Positions 1 through 8,115 are shown, numbered from the stretch's first letter. The stretch: DNA of 64,000 bases from Desulfuromonas sp. AOP6 (GCF_009731355.2 NZ_AP022810.1:558001-622000); one strand, 5' to 3'. Translations and numbers: made by a program. Notes: generated by a model from the letters alone, not told the origin.

Positions 1-125
1 AGTTTCTCGTAGGTGACGGAGAACTCTTTGCCCGCCGCCCGGTAGATAAAGGCCGTGCGCTGGGAAAACTGCCGATAGCTTTGGATTAAAACGTCGAAAA
101 GCGTTGTAGGGCTGGCGGTTATCAT
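1..125 (-). CDS. Acyl-CoA synthetase / AMP-binding enzyme, N-terminal fragment
   Basis: This is the first 41 codons of a gene that runs off the left edge. It starts at an ATG at 125 and reads MITASPTTLFDVL, then QRTAFIY and later FSVTYEK. That layout (a 'LFDVL' helix, a 'R.AF.Y' strand, then 'VTY') is the usual N-terminus of AMP-forming acyl-CoA ligases of the FadD / long-chain type, which activate fatty acids with ATP and CoA. The ATP-binding signature lies outside the window, so substrate class cannot be judged. It diverges from the PATAN-GAF gene at 303, and the two share the intervening 177 bases for promoters. The family call rests on a short stretch only. Confidence 0.6.
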   Translation of the reverse strand, partial: MITASPTTLFDVLIQSYRQFSQRTAFIYRAAGKEFSVTYEK

Positions 126-302
126 GGTTTGTTGACCCTTTCCCTGTCTTTTTCGGTACTCTACCGTGAGACGCTGGTTTTGCACAAGACTCTTTTGTGC
201 GGACGTCAGCTTGACTGCGGTCTTGAATCCTGTCCATTTTTTAGGTTTAATGTTGGCGCGCAACGGGATTTCCCCATCCCATCTTCTTAGAGAGGTTACA
301 TC

Positions 303-2057
303 ATGTCCTTTACCGGAGATCTGGAACACCTGCCTATCGTCGATATTGTCCAGCTCATCCATGCGGCCCGTAAAACGGGAACCCTGACGGTGCAAAGCCG
401 CAAAGGAACCTGTCAGCTGGTCTTCAAGGACGGCTTTATCGGCAGCGCCAGCAACCTGCACAGCCATGGGCGCATCGGGCAGATCCTGCTGGAGATGAAG
501 GCTCTCCGCGAAGAGGACCTGGAGGCGGCGCTGGCTGAGCAGAAGCAAGCCGGCCACAATCGCAAACCCCTGATAGCCACCCTCATGTCGCGGAAGCTCA
601 TCGACAAGGACGTGGCTTTCAAGGGGCTGCAGCTCCTCATCGAAATGACCATCGTCGAAATACTGACCTGGAAAGCCGGCACCTTCTCCCTTGACGTGGA
701 CAACGTGGCCATCAGCGACGAATATCGTTATTTTCCCGAGAAGCTGAACGAGGAATTTCTGCTCAACAGCCAGAATGCGCTCATGGACGCCCTGCGCATC
801 TACGATGAAAAAAAACGCGACGGCGAACTCAGCGACGAGGACGAACCATCCGTCGAGGGGACGGAGCCGGGCGAGAGCGGCTGGAGCATTTCAGAGGACG
901 ATCTGGGGCTGGCTGATCTGGACCAGCTGGAAACGCGTATTCCCGGTGTTTTTTCGGTGCTCGAGGAAAGAGACCCTGTCGCCATCCATCGGGAACGGAT
1001 CGGGACTCTGGCCCCGGCCTGGCCCGACTCGGAGAAGGAAAAGGTTCTCGCCTATCTCGGTGATGCCGCCGACCGGGCCAAGGAATCCCCGAGTCCTGAA
1101 GGAGGGGCGCGGGCCGTGATCGTTTTCAGTTCCGACGAGTTTCTTGCCTACCTGCTCACGACCCTCGGCAAAAATGACGGCTCGCTGATCTTTTCCACCA
1201 ACGACGACCAGGATCTCGACCTCATCATCGACCAGTCCCTGCACAAAGGCATCCAGCCACTGCTGGTGATGGACTGTCCCCAAAAAGCCAGGGCCGGTTA
1301 TTCCGCGGACAAGATTCACCGTCTGCGCCGGGAAAAGAAGATGAAATATCCCCGTCTGGAGACGCTGCAGCTCGCCTTTGCCGCCGAACGGGATTTCATC
1401 CTGCAGTCTTATCGGGAGGGGGCCCGTGCGGTCTTTCCGCGGCCGTCTGTTGATGGAGTGCAGGAAAATGGTGCGGCGGAAACCCTGACTTTTATTGAGG
1501 CTCTGCGTCTTTATCTGAACAACTTTTTCGAAAAGAAAGTATCCGGCGCCGAAGATGTCCTGGCCCGGGGGGTGCTCGATCTCATCGCCTGCCCCTCCAT
1601 TCCGGCCGTTCATCAGTCGCTGCTTAAAACCCTGGCCGGTATCTTTCCCCGGGTGCTTACTCTGGCGGCCCGCCAGGAAGACTTCGTCTCGGAAAAAGGG
1701 ATTGGCTTCGGCGGGGGTGACCGGGAAGCCCGAGCCGTGGTCTCCGTATGCATCCCCCTGGAGACTTCCAGCCTTCTGCGCAAGGTGGCGGACGAACAGC
1801 GCCCTTTCTACGGGCTGCTCTACGACGGCGGTCTCAGCACCCCTCTCTATGAGGCGCTGGGGGCGGCGACCACACCCAAGGCCCTCCTCTTCCCTCTGCA
1901 TGTGCGCGGCCGGACGCTGGCCGTCATCTATGCCGATTTCGGCGACACCGAGGCGCAAGCAGTGCCGATGGAGCAGCTGGAGCGCCTGGCGGCACAGGCC
2001 GCCCTGGTGGCGGAAAACGCTCTGTACCGTAAAAAACTGGAAAAAACCACACGGTAG
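303..2057 (+). CDS. PATAN (DUF4388) protein with pseudo-receiver-like middle and C-terminal GAF-like domain
   Basis: A 584-residue soluble signalling protein. Residues 1 to about 165 form a PATAN/DUF4388 domain (MSFTGDLEHLPIVDIVQLI, then RKTGTLTV, then the SRKLIDKDVAF helix pair). An acidic linker follows. A segment near 270-390 has receiver-like alternating strands (RAVIVFSSDEF, LLVMDCPQ) without a clean phospho-acceptor set, and residues about 415-575 resemble a GAF sensor domain (LHVRGRTLAVIYAD). The ATG follows an AGAGAGG Shine-Dalgarno. The PilT-like gene starts 46 bases downstream, probably in the same transcript. PATAN proteins in cyanobacteria contact type IV pilus motor proteins, so a motor-control role is a reasonable inference here, but it is not shown by the sequence. 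Confidence 0.75.
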   Translation: MSFTGDLEHLPIVDIVQLIHAARKTGTLTVQSRKGTCQLVFKDGFIGSASNLHSHGRIGQILLEMKALREEDLEAALAEQKQAGHNRKPLIATLMSRKLIDKDVAFKGLQLLIEMTIVEILTWKAGTFSLDVDNVAISDEYRYFPEKLNEEFLLNSQNALMDALRIYDEKKRDGELSDEDEPSVEGTEPGESGWSISEDDLGLADLDQLETRIPGVFSVLEERDPVAIHRERIGTLAPAWPDSEKEKVLAYLGDAADRAKESPSPEGGARAVIVFSSDEFLAYLLTTLGKNDGSLIFSTNDDQDLDLIIDQSLHKGIQPLLVMDCPQKARAGYSADKIHRLRREKKMKYPRLETLQLAFAAERDFILQSYREGARAVFPRPSVDGVQENGAAETLTFIEALRLYLNNFFEKKVSGAEDVLARGVLDLIACPSIPAVHQSLLKTLAGIFPRVLTLAARQEDFVSEKGIGFGGGDREARAVVSVCIPLETSSLLRKVADEQRPFYGLLYDGGLSTPLYEALGAATTPKALLFPLHVRGRTLAVIYADFGDTEAQAVPMEQLERLAAQAALVAENALYRKKLEKTTR

Positions 2058-2103
2058 GTGATATTCTCTGCCAAGTTTTACATCTTTTTAAGAGGATACG
2101 TGC

Positions 2104-3174
2104 ATGGACGCCAAAGTAATGAACCAGATTCTGGAGATCGCTTTTGAGAAGAGGGTGTCGGACGTTCACTTCGAAGTGGACAACCCGCCGTTTTTCCGGG
2201 GGCGCGGCCAGCTGATCCGCTCCAAGCTACCCAAGCTCAAACCCGAAGACACCGAATTCATCGCCAAAACCATTCTCGAAGCCAACAAGCGCCAACTCGA
2301 TCCGAGCCTGCGAGAGCAGGATGCCTCCTATTCCCTGCCCAACGGCGGACGCTTCCGCGTCAGCATTTTCCGGCAGAAAGGGGTGATCGGCATCGTCATG
2401 CGCGTCATTCCACCGCACATCGGCTCCTTTGAAGAGCTCAACCTGCCGGTGGTTCTCTCCGAGATCGTCAAGGCACCCAACGGCCTTATCCTGGTCACCG
2501 GTCCTACCGGCAACGGCAAGTCGACCACGCTGGCCTCCATGCTGCGCTACCTCAATGAGAACTACAGCTACAACATCATCACCATCGAAGACCCCATCGA
2601 ATTCCTCTTCACCTCCAGCAAGAGCTGCATCATTCAGCGTGAGGTGGGGATCGACACCGAGGGATTCGGAGCGGCGCTGAAGGCAGCGCTGCGCATGGAC
2701 CCCGACGTCATTATGGTCGGTGAGATGCGCGACCCGGAGACCATCGATGCCTGCATCAAGGCAGCCGAAACCGGACACCTGGTCTTCTCCACCCTGCATA
2801 CCCAGAGTGCCTCCTCCACCATCAACCGTCTTATCGGCAACTTCCCTCCCGAGGTACAGGAAGTCATGCGCCAGCGCCTGGCCGACATGCTGGTGGCTAT
2901 CGTTTCCCTGCGGCTGGTCAAGGACAAGAGCGGCGAAAACATCATCCCCGTCGTCGAGGTGATGCGCTCCACCACGACTATCCAGGCCTGCATCCGCGAC
3001 GGCCGCCTGGATGAGATCGAAAAGCACATTGAAAACGGTGTCGCCCAGTACGGCATGCAGACGCTGGATCAGCACCTCATCCAGCTCTGCCAGCAGAAAA
3101 TCATCGCCGTCGACGAAGCCAAGCGCATTACACGCTCCATGGATCTGGAGCGCAAGCTGATGTTCACCAGCTGA
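2104..3174 (+). CDS. PilT/PilU-family type IV pilus retraction ATPase
   Basis: A 356-residue hexameric secretion-type ATPase of normal PilT length. Visible motifs are Walker A GPTGNGKST (133-141), the Asp box (IEDPIE, 161-166), Walker B DPDVIMVGEMRD (199-210) and the His box GHLVFSTLHT (224-233). The P-loop carries Asn where most family members have Ser (GPTGSGKS), a conservative change that should still bind nucleotide. Such ATPases power pilus retraction at the inner-membrane base of the type IV pilus. The gene is paired with the upstream PATAN-GAF protein. It is one of two PilT-like genes here (the other is at 48424), so it may be PilU-like or a specialised paralogue. RBS AGAGGA precedes the ATG. 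Confidence 0.88.
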   Translation: MDAKVMNQILEIAFEKRVSDVHFEVDNPPFFRGRGQLIRSKLPKLKPEDTEFIAKTILEANKRQLDPSLREQDASYSLPNGGRFRVSIFRQKGVIGIVMRVIPPHIGSFEELNLPVVLSEIVKAPNGLILVTGPTGNGKSTTLASMLRYLNENYSYNIITIEDPIEFLFTSSKSCIIQREVGIDTEGFGAALKAALRMDPDVIMVGEMRDPETIDACIKAAETGHLVFSTLHTQSASSTINRLIGNFPPEVQEVMRQRLADMLVAIVSLRLVKDKSGENIIPVVEVMRSTTTIQACIRDGRLDEIEKHIENGVAQYGMQTLDQHLIQLCQQKIIAVDEAKRITRSMDLERKLMFTS

Positions 3175-3191
3175 GCCGACAGGGAATAGTC

Positions 3192-3974
3192 ATGCTCTCT
3201 GCCATTCACCTGCTCTATTTTTCGCCGACAGGAACCACCCGGAAAATCGTCGAGGAGATCGCCGCTGGCATTCCGGCCGGCGAGGTCAGGCACTACGACC
3301 TCACCCGCCTGGAAGCCGGGCTAGACCTGCAGCTCACCGACGGTCTGGCCATCATCGGCGTGCCGGTCTACGCCGGCCGGGTACCGGAAGTCTGTCTGAA
3401 GAGAATGGAGGGATTGTCGGCCACGGGCGTGCCGGTGGTGCTGGTGGCCCTTTACGGCAACCGCGCCTTCGAGGATGCGCTGGTCGAGCTGCGGGATGTC
3501 GCCGTCGCCAGGGGATTCTCGGTGCTTGCCGCCGGCGCCTTCATCGGCGAGCATTCCTATTCCACCCCGACTCAGCCGATCGCTCCCGGCCGTCCCGATG
3601 CGCCGGATCGGCAAAAGGCCCGTGAGTTTGGCGCCCTGGTCGCCGAGAAACTGCAGATGAGTACTTTTGCGGCTGCCCCACCAATTCCAGGTGACACCCC
3701 CTACAAGGAAAGAGTGCCCTTGGGCGGCGTCGCTCCCACCACCGATAAGGCCCTCTGCACCCTCTGTGGCACCTGCGCCAAGGTCTGCCCGACCATGGTC
3801 ATCCGGGTGGAGGATGAGGTGACGACCGCGGCCGAAAACTGCGTCATGTGCTGCGCCTGCGTCAAGGCCTGTCCCGTTATGGCGCGGTCGTTCCATCATC
3901 CCATGATCGAGGCCAGGCGGCAGTTGTTGGTGGCCAACTTCAGCGAGCGCCGCGAGCCTGAACTGTTTCTGTAG
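3192..3974 (+). CDS. EFR1-type protein: flavodoxin fold plus two [4Fe-4S] ferredoxin motifs
   Basis: A 260-residue soluble redox protein. The N-terminal half is flavodoxin-like, with the FMN phosphate loop SPTGTTRKI (11-19) and strands GLAIIGVPVYAGR and VPVVLVALYGNRAFEDAL. The C-terminal part holds two bacterial ferredoxin clusters: C189-C192-C195-C199 and C217-C220-C223-C227, each ending in CP. This is the architecture of the 'EFR1 family ferrodoxin' group, which moves low-potential electrons between FMN and iron-sulfur centres; physiological partners are unknown. It begins 17 bases after the PilT-like stop with a weak AGGGA Shine-Dalgarno, so it could be co-transcribed, though the functions look unrelated. 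Confidence 0.85.
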   Translation: MLSAIHLLYFSPTGTTRKIVEEIAAGIPAGEVRHYDLTRLEAGLDLQLTDGLAIIGVPVYAGRVPEVCLKRMEGLSATGVPVVLVALYGNRAFEDALVELRDVAVARGFSVLAAGAFIGEHSYSTPTQPIAPGRPDAPDRQKAREFGALVAEKLQMSTFAAAPPIPGDTPYKERVPLGGVAPTTDKALCTLCGTCAKVCPTMVIRVEDEVTTAAENCVMCCACVKACPVMARSFHHPMIEARRQLLVANFSERREPELFL

Positions 3975-3981
3975 CTGCCAA

Positions 3982-4027
3982 AAGGGCCGGTATCGCTATA
4001 CGCGAATGGCCGGCCTTCGGGTTTTAA
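3982..4027 (+). terminator. Probable intrinsic terminator after the flavodoxin-ferredoxin gene
   Basis: An AAGGGCCGG arm and a CCGGCCTT arm pair with one bulge around a short middle, followed by CGGGTTTT. It begins nine bases after the stop codon. The remaining bases up to 4223 contain nothing else I can support. Confidence 0.45.
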
Positions 4028-4223
4028 TGACTCCTCTACAGATGATAATGACCGGCCGCTTCCGGCTGGTAAAGAACCGCCTCGATACGGGCCTTTCTGC
4101 GGCCCACCTCCCTCGGCCACTCCATCACCGAACCTGCCGCGCAGCCGAGCAAGGCGACCCCCGGTGGCGATGTCACCGCCAACTGCCCTTTTACAAAAAT
4201 TCCATCCAACGACAGAACCAGGA

Positions 4224-4820
4224 TCAGCGGGATTTGAGAGCCCGCAGCCGGAAAAATCTTTTGGGAATCTTGCTTTTGGGCAAGGGTGCATAGGTTTCAT
4301 TGAAAAAACGCACGTCCTCGATGGTATAGAAGGCGTTGGGGTTGAAGGTTTTGATCAGACGCAGGGCTTTTTGCAGCTCACGTCGGCGTACCACCGTGAA
4401 TATGATTTTGACCGGACCCGATTCACCGCGGGCATTGACATTGGTCACGCCGAAGCCCGCGTTCCAGAGGGCGGCACTTAAGCGGGGATCCTCATCGGGA
4501 GTGATGACCCGGATGATCAGGTTGCCAAAGGCCAGGCGCTCCTCGATGAACAGACCGACGTAATTGCCGGCGCCAAAACCGAGGGCAAAGGCCAGGTAGG
4601 TGGCCCAGTTGTCGATGTGCTGCATGACCTGGGAGATGGCCAGAATCCATACCAGCGCTTCCAGAAAACCGAGCGGCGCCGCCAGATGCTTGAGCCCCCG
4701 GTAGACCATGGAGATCCGCAGCGTGCCCAGGCTGACATCGAGAATGCGGGCCAGAAAGACCAGCAGGGGTACCAGCCACACGGCAAACACGTCTGATTGA
4801 CTGCCAAGTTCCGTAAGCAT
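4224..4820 (-). CDS. UPF0316 / DUF2179-type membrane protein
   Basis: A 198-residue protein with three hydrophobic helices in the first ~100 residues (VWLVPLLVFLARILDV, GFLEALVWILAISQ, YLAFALGFGAGNYVG) and a soluble C-terminal DUF2179-like domain (LIIRVITPDEDPRLSAALW, VKIIFTVVRRRELQKAL). This is the UPF0316 layout; its molecular function is not established. The start is the ATG at 4820, because AAAGGAG lies eight bases before it. A longer reading from 4850 would translate that Shine-Dalgarno as Lys-Glu-Phe. A small ORF, promoter and intrinsic terminator lie upstream on the same strand, so this gene is either transcribed separately or reached only by readthrough of that terminator. Confidence 0.8.
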   Translation of the reverse strand: MLTELGSQSDVFAVWLVPLLVFLARILDVSLGTLRISMVYRGLKHLAAPLGFLEALVWILAISQVMQHIDNWATYLAFALGFGAGNYVGLFIEERLAFGNLIIRVITPDEDPRLSAALWNAGFGVTNVNARGESGPVKIIFTVVRRRELQKALRLIKTFNPNAFYTIEDVRFFNETYAPLPKSKIPKRFFRLRALKSR

Positions 4821-4895
4821 CGAAAACTCCTTTAATAAAAAGGTGACCACTTGTCGGGTCGGTCACGGACATTACTCTGTATGCAGGCCCCAAAT

Positions 4896-4930
4896 GCAAA
4901 AAGGCCACAGACGGGAGAGTCTGTGGCCTG
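4896..4930 (-). terminator. Strong intrinsic terminator between a small ORF and the UPF0316 gene
   Basis: On the minus strand an 11-bp perfect stem (AGGCCACAGAC / GTCTGTGGCCT, 4902-4929) with a 6-base loop is followed immediately by TTTTTG. It ends the small transcript that starts near 5071, or attenuates the UPF0316 gene whose start is about 80 bases further on. Confidence 0.75.
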
Positions 4931-4963
4931 GTAAAACGGGATCGGAAACGGGGTGGATTCGGG

Positions 4964-5068
4964 TCAGAATCCGCCATAACGTCCCCAGATGCCCGCCACC
5001 GGCCGCCGGCGCACCAAGGGTGTATTCACCACAATACGTTTGAGTTTTACAGGGATAGAGGGCGTCAT
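4964..5068 (-). CDS. Putative 34-residue basic small protein, unknown function
   Basis: An ATG-to-TGA ORF too short for routine callers. It begins MTPSIPVKLKRIVV, has a basic VRRRPV segment and ends WGRYGGF. It carries about seven Arg/Lys against no acidic residues. It lies wholly between a good minus-strand promoter (5078-5106) and a strong terminator (4896-4930). The predicted start of transcription is only a few bases before the ATG, so translation would be leaderless or nearly so. It has no signal peptide and no family I recognise. Alternatively the ~175-nt transcript is a small regulatory RNA and the ORF is fortuitous. The Gly-rich aromatic C-terminus makes a coding role attractive, but conservation would have to decide. 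Confidence 0.4.
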   Translation of the reverse strand: MTPSIPVKLKRIVVNTPLVRRRPVAGIWGRYGGF

Positions 5069-5077
5069 AGTGGAGCC

Positions 5078-5106
5078 ACCCTAGCAGAAAGCCATCAGAG
5101 AAGCAA
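5078..5106 (-). promoter_or_regulatory. Sigma-70-type promoter for the 34-aa ORF / small RNA
   Basis: On the minus strand TTGCTT (5101-5106), a 17-base spacer and an extended -10 TGC-TAGGGT (TAGGGT 5078-5083). The expected start point is about 5071, three bases before the ATG at 5068. Confidence 0.5.
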
Positions 5107-5230
5107 GCTGCGGGTTGAGATGGAAGCGCTCGTGTATTTCCTGATGTCGGCTGCTTTTCAAATAAGGTAGGATCATGGCATATTGAGCAGCAGGGCCTTG
5201 TCGGTACAAACATCACAGTGAGGAAAACCC

Positions 5231-6082
5231 ATGCAGATCACACCCCAGATACACGCGCTGAAAATCCCCTTTACGGTGCCTCTTTCCGCTGAAAAATCAA
5301 TCGACCGTTTTGCTTTTGTCTATCTGCTCTTTGGCGACAGCATCCACCTCATTGACAGCGGCGTGGCCGGCGCCGCCGGGACGATTTGGGACTATATAAA
5401 ACAGCAGGGCCGCGATCCGCAGGAGGTTTCCTCGTTAATTCTCACCCATTCGCACCCGGACCACCTCGGCGCCGCCAAAAGCATTAAGGCGCAGACGGGC
5501 TGTACGGTTTTTGCCCACCAAGGCGAACAAGACTGGATTGAAGATACGGAAAAACAGGTCCAGGACAGACCCGTACCCGGTTTTCATACTCTGGTCGAAG
5601 GTGCGGTCGAGGTGGATGTGTTGGTGGAGGACGGCGAGCTGCTGGATCTGGAAAAAGACCTCCGCTGCCAGATTATTCATACTCCCGGGCATTCCCGGGG
5701 CTCCATTTCATTGCTCTTTGAAGAGGAAAGCGCCCTCTTCACCGGGGATACGCTGATCGTCCCTGGCGACCTCCCCATTTACGAAGATATTTCGCAATGC
5801 CTTGCTTCGATCAAAAGGCTGCAGAAAATTCAAAATCTCGACACGTTGTTTTCCTCCTGGGAACCCCCCATGCAGGGGCGCCAGCCGATTCGCCAGCGGA
5901 TGGAAGAGAGCCTGGCCTATCTCGACCGCATCCATGCCGCCGTAATCAACAGCAACCAGGGCGCAGAGGGGCAAAGCGGCATGGAGCTCTGCCAAAAAGC
6001 CGTTGCCGAACTCGGTCTGCCACCTTTTGCGGCCATGCCTCTTGTGGCCAGGGCCTTTGAGTCGAGCCTGAAGATGGGGTAG
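5231..6082 (+). CDS. MBL-fold metallo-hydrolase
   Basis: A 283-residue metallo-beta-lactamase-fold enzyme. The metal-binding signature THSHPDH is at residues 72-78. It is followed by the second His region (IIHTPGHSRGS, about 139-149) and the bridging Asp in LFTGDTLIVPGD. The C-terminal ~80 residues are helical (SIKRLQKIQNLDTLFSSW onward). It is of the glyoxalase II-like / general MBL hydrolase type; the substrate cannot be told from sequence. The ATG follows GTGAGGAAAACCC. It is monocistronic and converges on selO, with only 40 bases between the stops. Confidence 0.85.
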   Translation: MQITPQIHALKIPFTVPLSAEKSIDRFAFVYLLFGDSIHLIDSGVAGAAGTIWDYIKQQGRDPQEVSSLILTHSHPDHLGAAKSIKAQTGCTVFAHQGEQDWIEDTEKQVQDRPVPGFHTLVEGAVEVDVLVEDGELLDLEKDLRCQIIHTPGHSRGSISLLFEEESALFTGDTLIVPGDLPIYEDISQCLASIKRLQKIQNLDTLFSSWEPPMQGRQPIRQRMEESLAYLDRIHAAVINSNQGAEGQSGMELCQKAVAELGLPPFAAMPLVARAFESSLKMG

Positions 6083-6122
6083 GGGTGAGGCTGGGTGGCG
6101 GCGACTTCCTCTTTAGCTTTGA

Positions 6123-7607
6123 TCAGGTGCCACAGAACGTCTGATAGACCCGGTTGCTCGGCTCCGGCGGCTGCCGATAGGCCTGGTCGGCCTCGGCCGG
6201 CTCTGCGTAGGGTGTCGCCAGCACCCCCAGCAGTTTTTCCAGCGGCTGGATATCCCCCTCCTCGGCGGCAGCGGCCAGCGCCTCTTCGACGCGGTGGTTG
6301 CGTGGGATCACCGCCGGGTTGTGGGCATCCATATTCGCCCTGACTTCCGCCAGCGGTTGGCCCTGCTGCTCCAGTCGGGCGCGCCAGCGCTGCTGCCAGT
6401 CTTGAAACTCCCCATCCTGAAAGAGCGCCGTATCCGGTGAGGCCTCACGGGCGAGGTCACGAAAACTGTTGGTGTAGTCGGCCCCCAGTCGCTGCATGAT
6501 TTTCAGCAACTCCTCGATCAGTCTCGCATCCCCTTCCTGCGCATCCGCCAGTCCCAGCTTGGCCCGCATCCCCTTCAGCCAGTAATCCTGAAACCTGTCC
6601 TCAAAACCCTTCAGCGCCGTGTGGGCCAGGTCAATGGCCTTTTCCTGCCCGTCGGCGAAGAGCGGCAGCAGGGTTTCGGCGAAACGGGCGAGGTTCCACT
6701 GGGCAATATGGGCCTGGTTGGCAAAGGCGTAGCGGCCGTGATGATCGATAGAGCTGAAGACGGTGCCCGGGTTATAGATATCCATAAACGCGCAGGGACC
6801 GTAATCGATGGTTTCGCCCGAGATCGCCATGTTGTCTGTGTTCATCACCCCGTGAATAAAACCGACCAGCAGCCATTTTACAATCAGGGCAGCCTGCCGG
6901 TCCATGACGGCTTCGAAGAAGGCGAGGTAGGGATTCTCCTGCGGCGCCGCCTCGGGGTAATGGCGGCGAATACTGTAATCGGCCAGCATTTTCACCTGCT
7001 CGGGCGTACCCTGCCAGGCCGCATACTCAAAGGTGCCCACACGCAGGTGACTGGCGGCCACCCGGGTGAGCACAGCACCCGGCAGCAGCGTCTCGCGCCG
7101 CACCGGTTCTCCGCTGGACACCACCGCCAGACTGCGGGTGGTGGGAATGCCAAGGGCGTACATGGCTTCACTGATGACATACTCCCGCAGCATCGGTCCC
7201 AGTGCCGCCCGTCCGTCCCCCTGCCGGGAAAAGGGTGTACGGCCCGAACCTTTCAGCTGAATATCCAGCCGCTCGCCGGTTGGGGTGATCTGTTCCCCCA
7301 GCAGAATGGCGCGGCCGTCACCTAGGGTGGTGAAGTGGCCGAACTGGTGCCCGGCATAGGCCTGGGCCAGGGGCTGCGCTCCTGCCGGCAGCGCATTGCC
7401 GGCCAGAATATTAACCCCCTCGTCCGTTTGCAGCCGTTGTGGGTCAAGCCCAAGTTCTGTGGCCAGCGAACGATTAAAAATCACCAGCTTTGGCGCCCGT
7501 ACAGGCACTGGCGACAGTCGCCGGTAAAAGAGTTCGGGCAGCGCCGCGTAGCTGTTGTCAAAATTCCAGCCCATGGGTGATGGGGTGGTGGTGTTGTCGA
7601 GGGGCAT
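6123..7607 (-). CDS. selO: Protein adenylyltransferase SelO (YdiU family)
   Basis: A 494-residue pseudokinase-fold enzyme that transfers AMP from ATP to Ser/Thr/Tyr of target proteins and is linked to redox stress. Family hallmarks are AYAGHQFGHFTTLGDGRAILLGE, the KGSGRTPFSRQGDGRAALGPMLREY block, GEPVRRE, GVMNTDNMAISGETIDYGPCAFMD and AFANQ. The protein ends with the common bacterial FCGT terminus, not the selenocysteine tail of eukaryotic SELO. The ATG at 7607 is preceded by AAAGGATTCCC. The gene is isolated and faces away from the riboswitch-controlled lipoprotein; no regulatory element of its own is evident. Confidence 0.93.
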   Translation of the reverse strand: MPLDNTTTPSPMGWNFDNSYAALPELFYRRLSPVPVRAPKLVIFNRSLATELGLDPQRLQTDEGVNILAGNALPAGAQPLAQAYAGHQFGHFTTLGDGRAILLGEQITPTGERLDIQLKGSGRTPFSRQGDGRAALGPMLREYVISEAMYALGIPTTRSLAVVSSGEPVRRETLLPGAVLTRVAASHLRVGTFEYAAWQGTPEQVKMLADYSIRRHYPEAAPQENPYLAFFEAVMDRQAALIVKWLLVGFIHGVMNTDNMAISGETIDYGPCAFMDIYNPGTVFSSIDHHGRYAFANQAHIAQWNLARFAETLLPLFADGQEKAIDLAHTALKGFEDRFQDYWLKGMRAKLGLADAQEGDARLIEELLKIMQRLGADYTNSFRDLAREASPDTALFQDGEFQDWQQRWRARLEQQGQPLAEVRANMDAHNPAVIPRNHRVEEALAAAAEEGDIQPLEKLLGVLATPYAEPAEADQAYRQPPEPSNRVYQTFCGT

Positions 7608-7764
7608 GGGAATCCTTTCTAAAGAAGGTGCGAAACACGCAGTTGCTTTTATTGTAACGCCTGAACTGATGCGTGGGTAGATAGGTTTTAGAACTTCTGT
7701 GTCTAACTGTGATATTCACAGGCGTTTGGTGTTGTTGCATAGTGCAACTCAGGAATTTCCTGAG

Positions 7765-7794
7765 TTGACCTGCTGTTTTGATTTGATGTATAGA
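7765..7794 (+). promoter_or_regulatory. Sigma-70-type promoter for the GEMM-I riboswitch transcript
   Basis: TTGACC (7765-7770), an 18-base spacer and TATAGA (7789-7794) place the start near 7801, about 20-30 bases before the aptamer. The rest of 7608-7764 shows nothing I can assign. Confidence 0.5.
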
Positions 7795-7822
7795 ATTCGA
7801 GACACACAAATAAATAATATGC

Positions 7823-7971
7823 AGCGTTTTCCGATAAGAGCAAAGTCAGGGTAACCTGGCGACGCAAAGCTTCAGGCCCTTGAATTGAGGGTGGCTGAGC
7901 TGCCGAAGAAAGCGCCAGAGAATGCCTGTCATTCTTCTTGGCCCTTCTTCATTTTGAGAAGGGCCTTTTTT
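7823..7971 (+). ncRNA. GEMM-I riboswitch, predicted cyclic AMP-GMP (GEMM-Ib) type, with terminator platform
   Basis: The conserved core is complete. AGAGCAAAG (7837-7845) is followed by P1b GUCAGG / CCUGGC closed by a GUAA tetraloop of GNRA type (7851-7854), then the invariant GACGCAAAGC (7861-7870). The second arm, with a tetraloop-receptor region and GGCUGAGCUGCCGA, ends near 7906. Aligned on the invariant GCAAA, the position equivalent to Vc2 G20 is an A (base 7839); this change is known to shift ligand preference from c-di-GMP to 3',3'-cGAMP in Geobacter GEMM-I RNAs. The expression platform is an intrinsic terminator (GGCCCTTCT 7940-7948, AGAAGGGCC 7957-7965, then six T). It controls the lipoprotein at 8116. 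Class call is firm; ligand call is an inference from one base. Confidence 0.88.
7940..7971 (+). terminator. Riboswitch-controlled intrinsic terminator
   Basis: A nine-bp perfect stem GGCCCTTCT / AGAAGGGCC with an 8-base loop and a T6 run, lying 34 bases after the aptamer and about 145 bases before the regulated start codon. The leader from 7972 to 8115 contains further small stems (for example GCCTTCTTATGAAGGC) but no ORF. Confidence 0.85.
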
Positions 7972-8115
7972 GTGCATAGGGTGTTAGTGGTGTTCGTTAA
8001 AAAGAGAAATGGATAGGTTTCGGTAACTTGTAAAACCTGGTTCATGCCAGCGGGGCTTGATCCGGGATTAAAGGTAACAGCCTTCTTATGAAGGCGCGCG
8101 TGGGAGGTTTTATTT

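Noticed and set aside
6100-6125. Selenocysteine readthrough of the selO TGA
   Set aside because: The gene ends with the ordinary bacterial FCGT terminus, and the sequence after the TGA gives no conserved extension or convincing SECIS hairpin.
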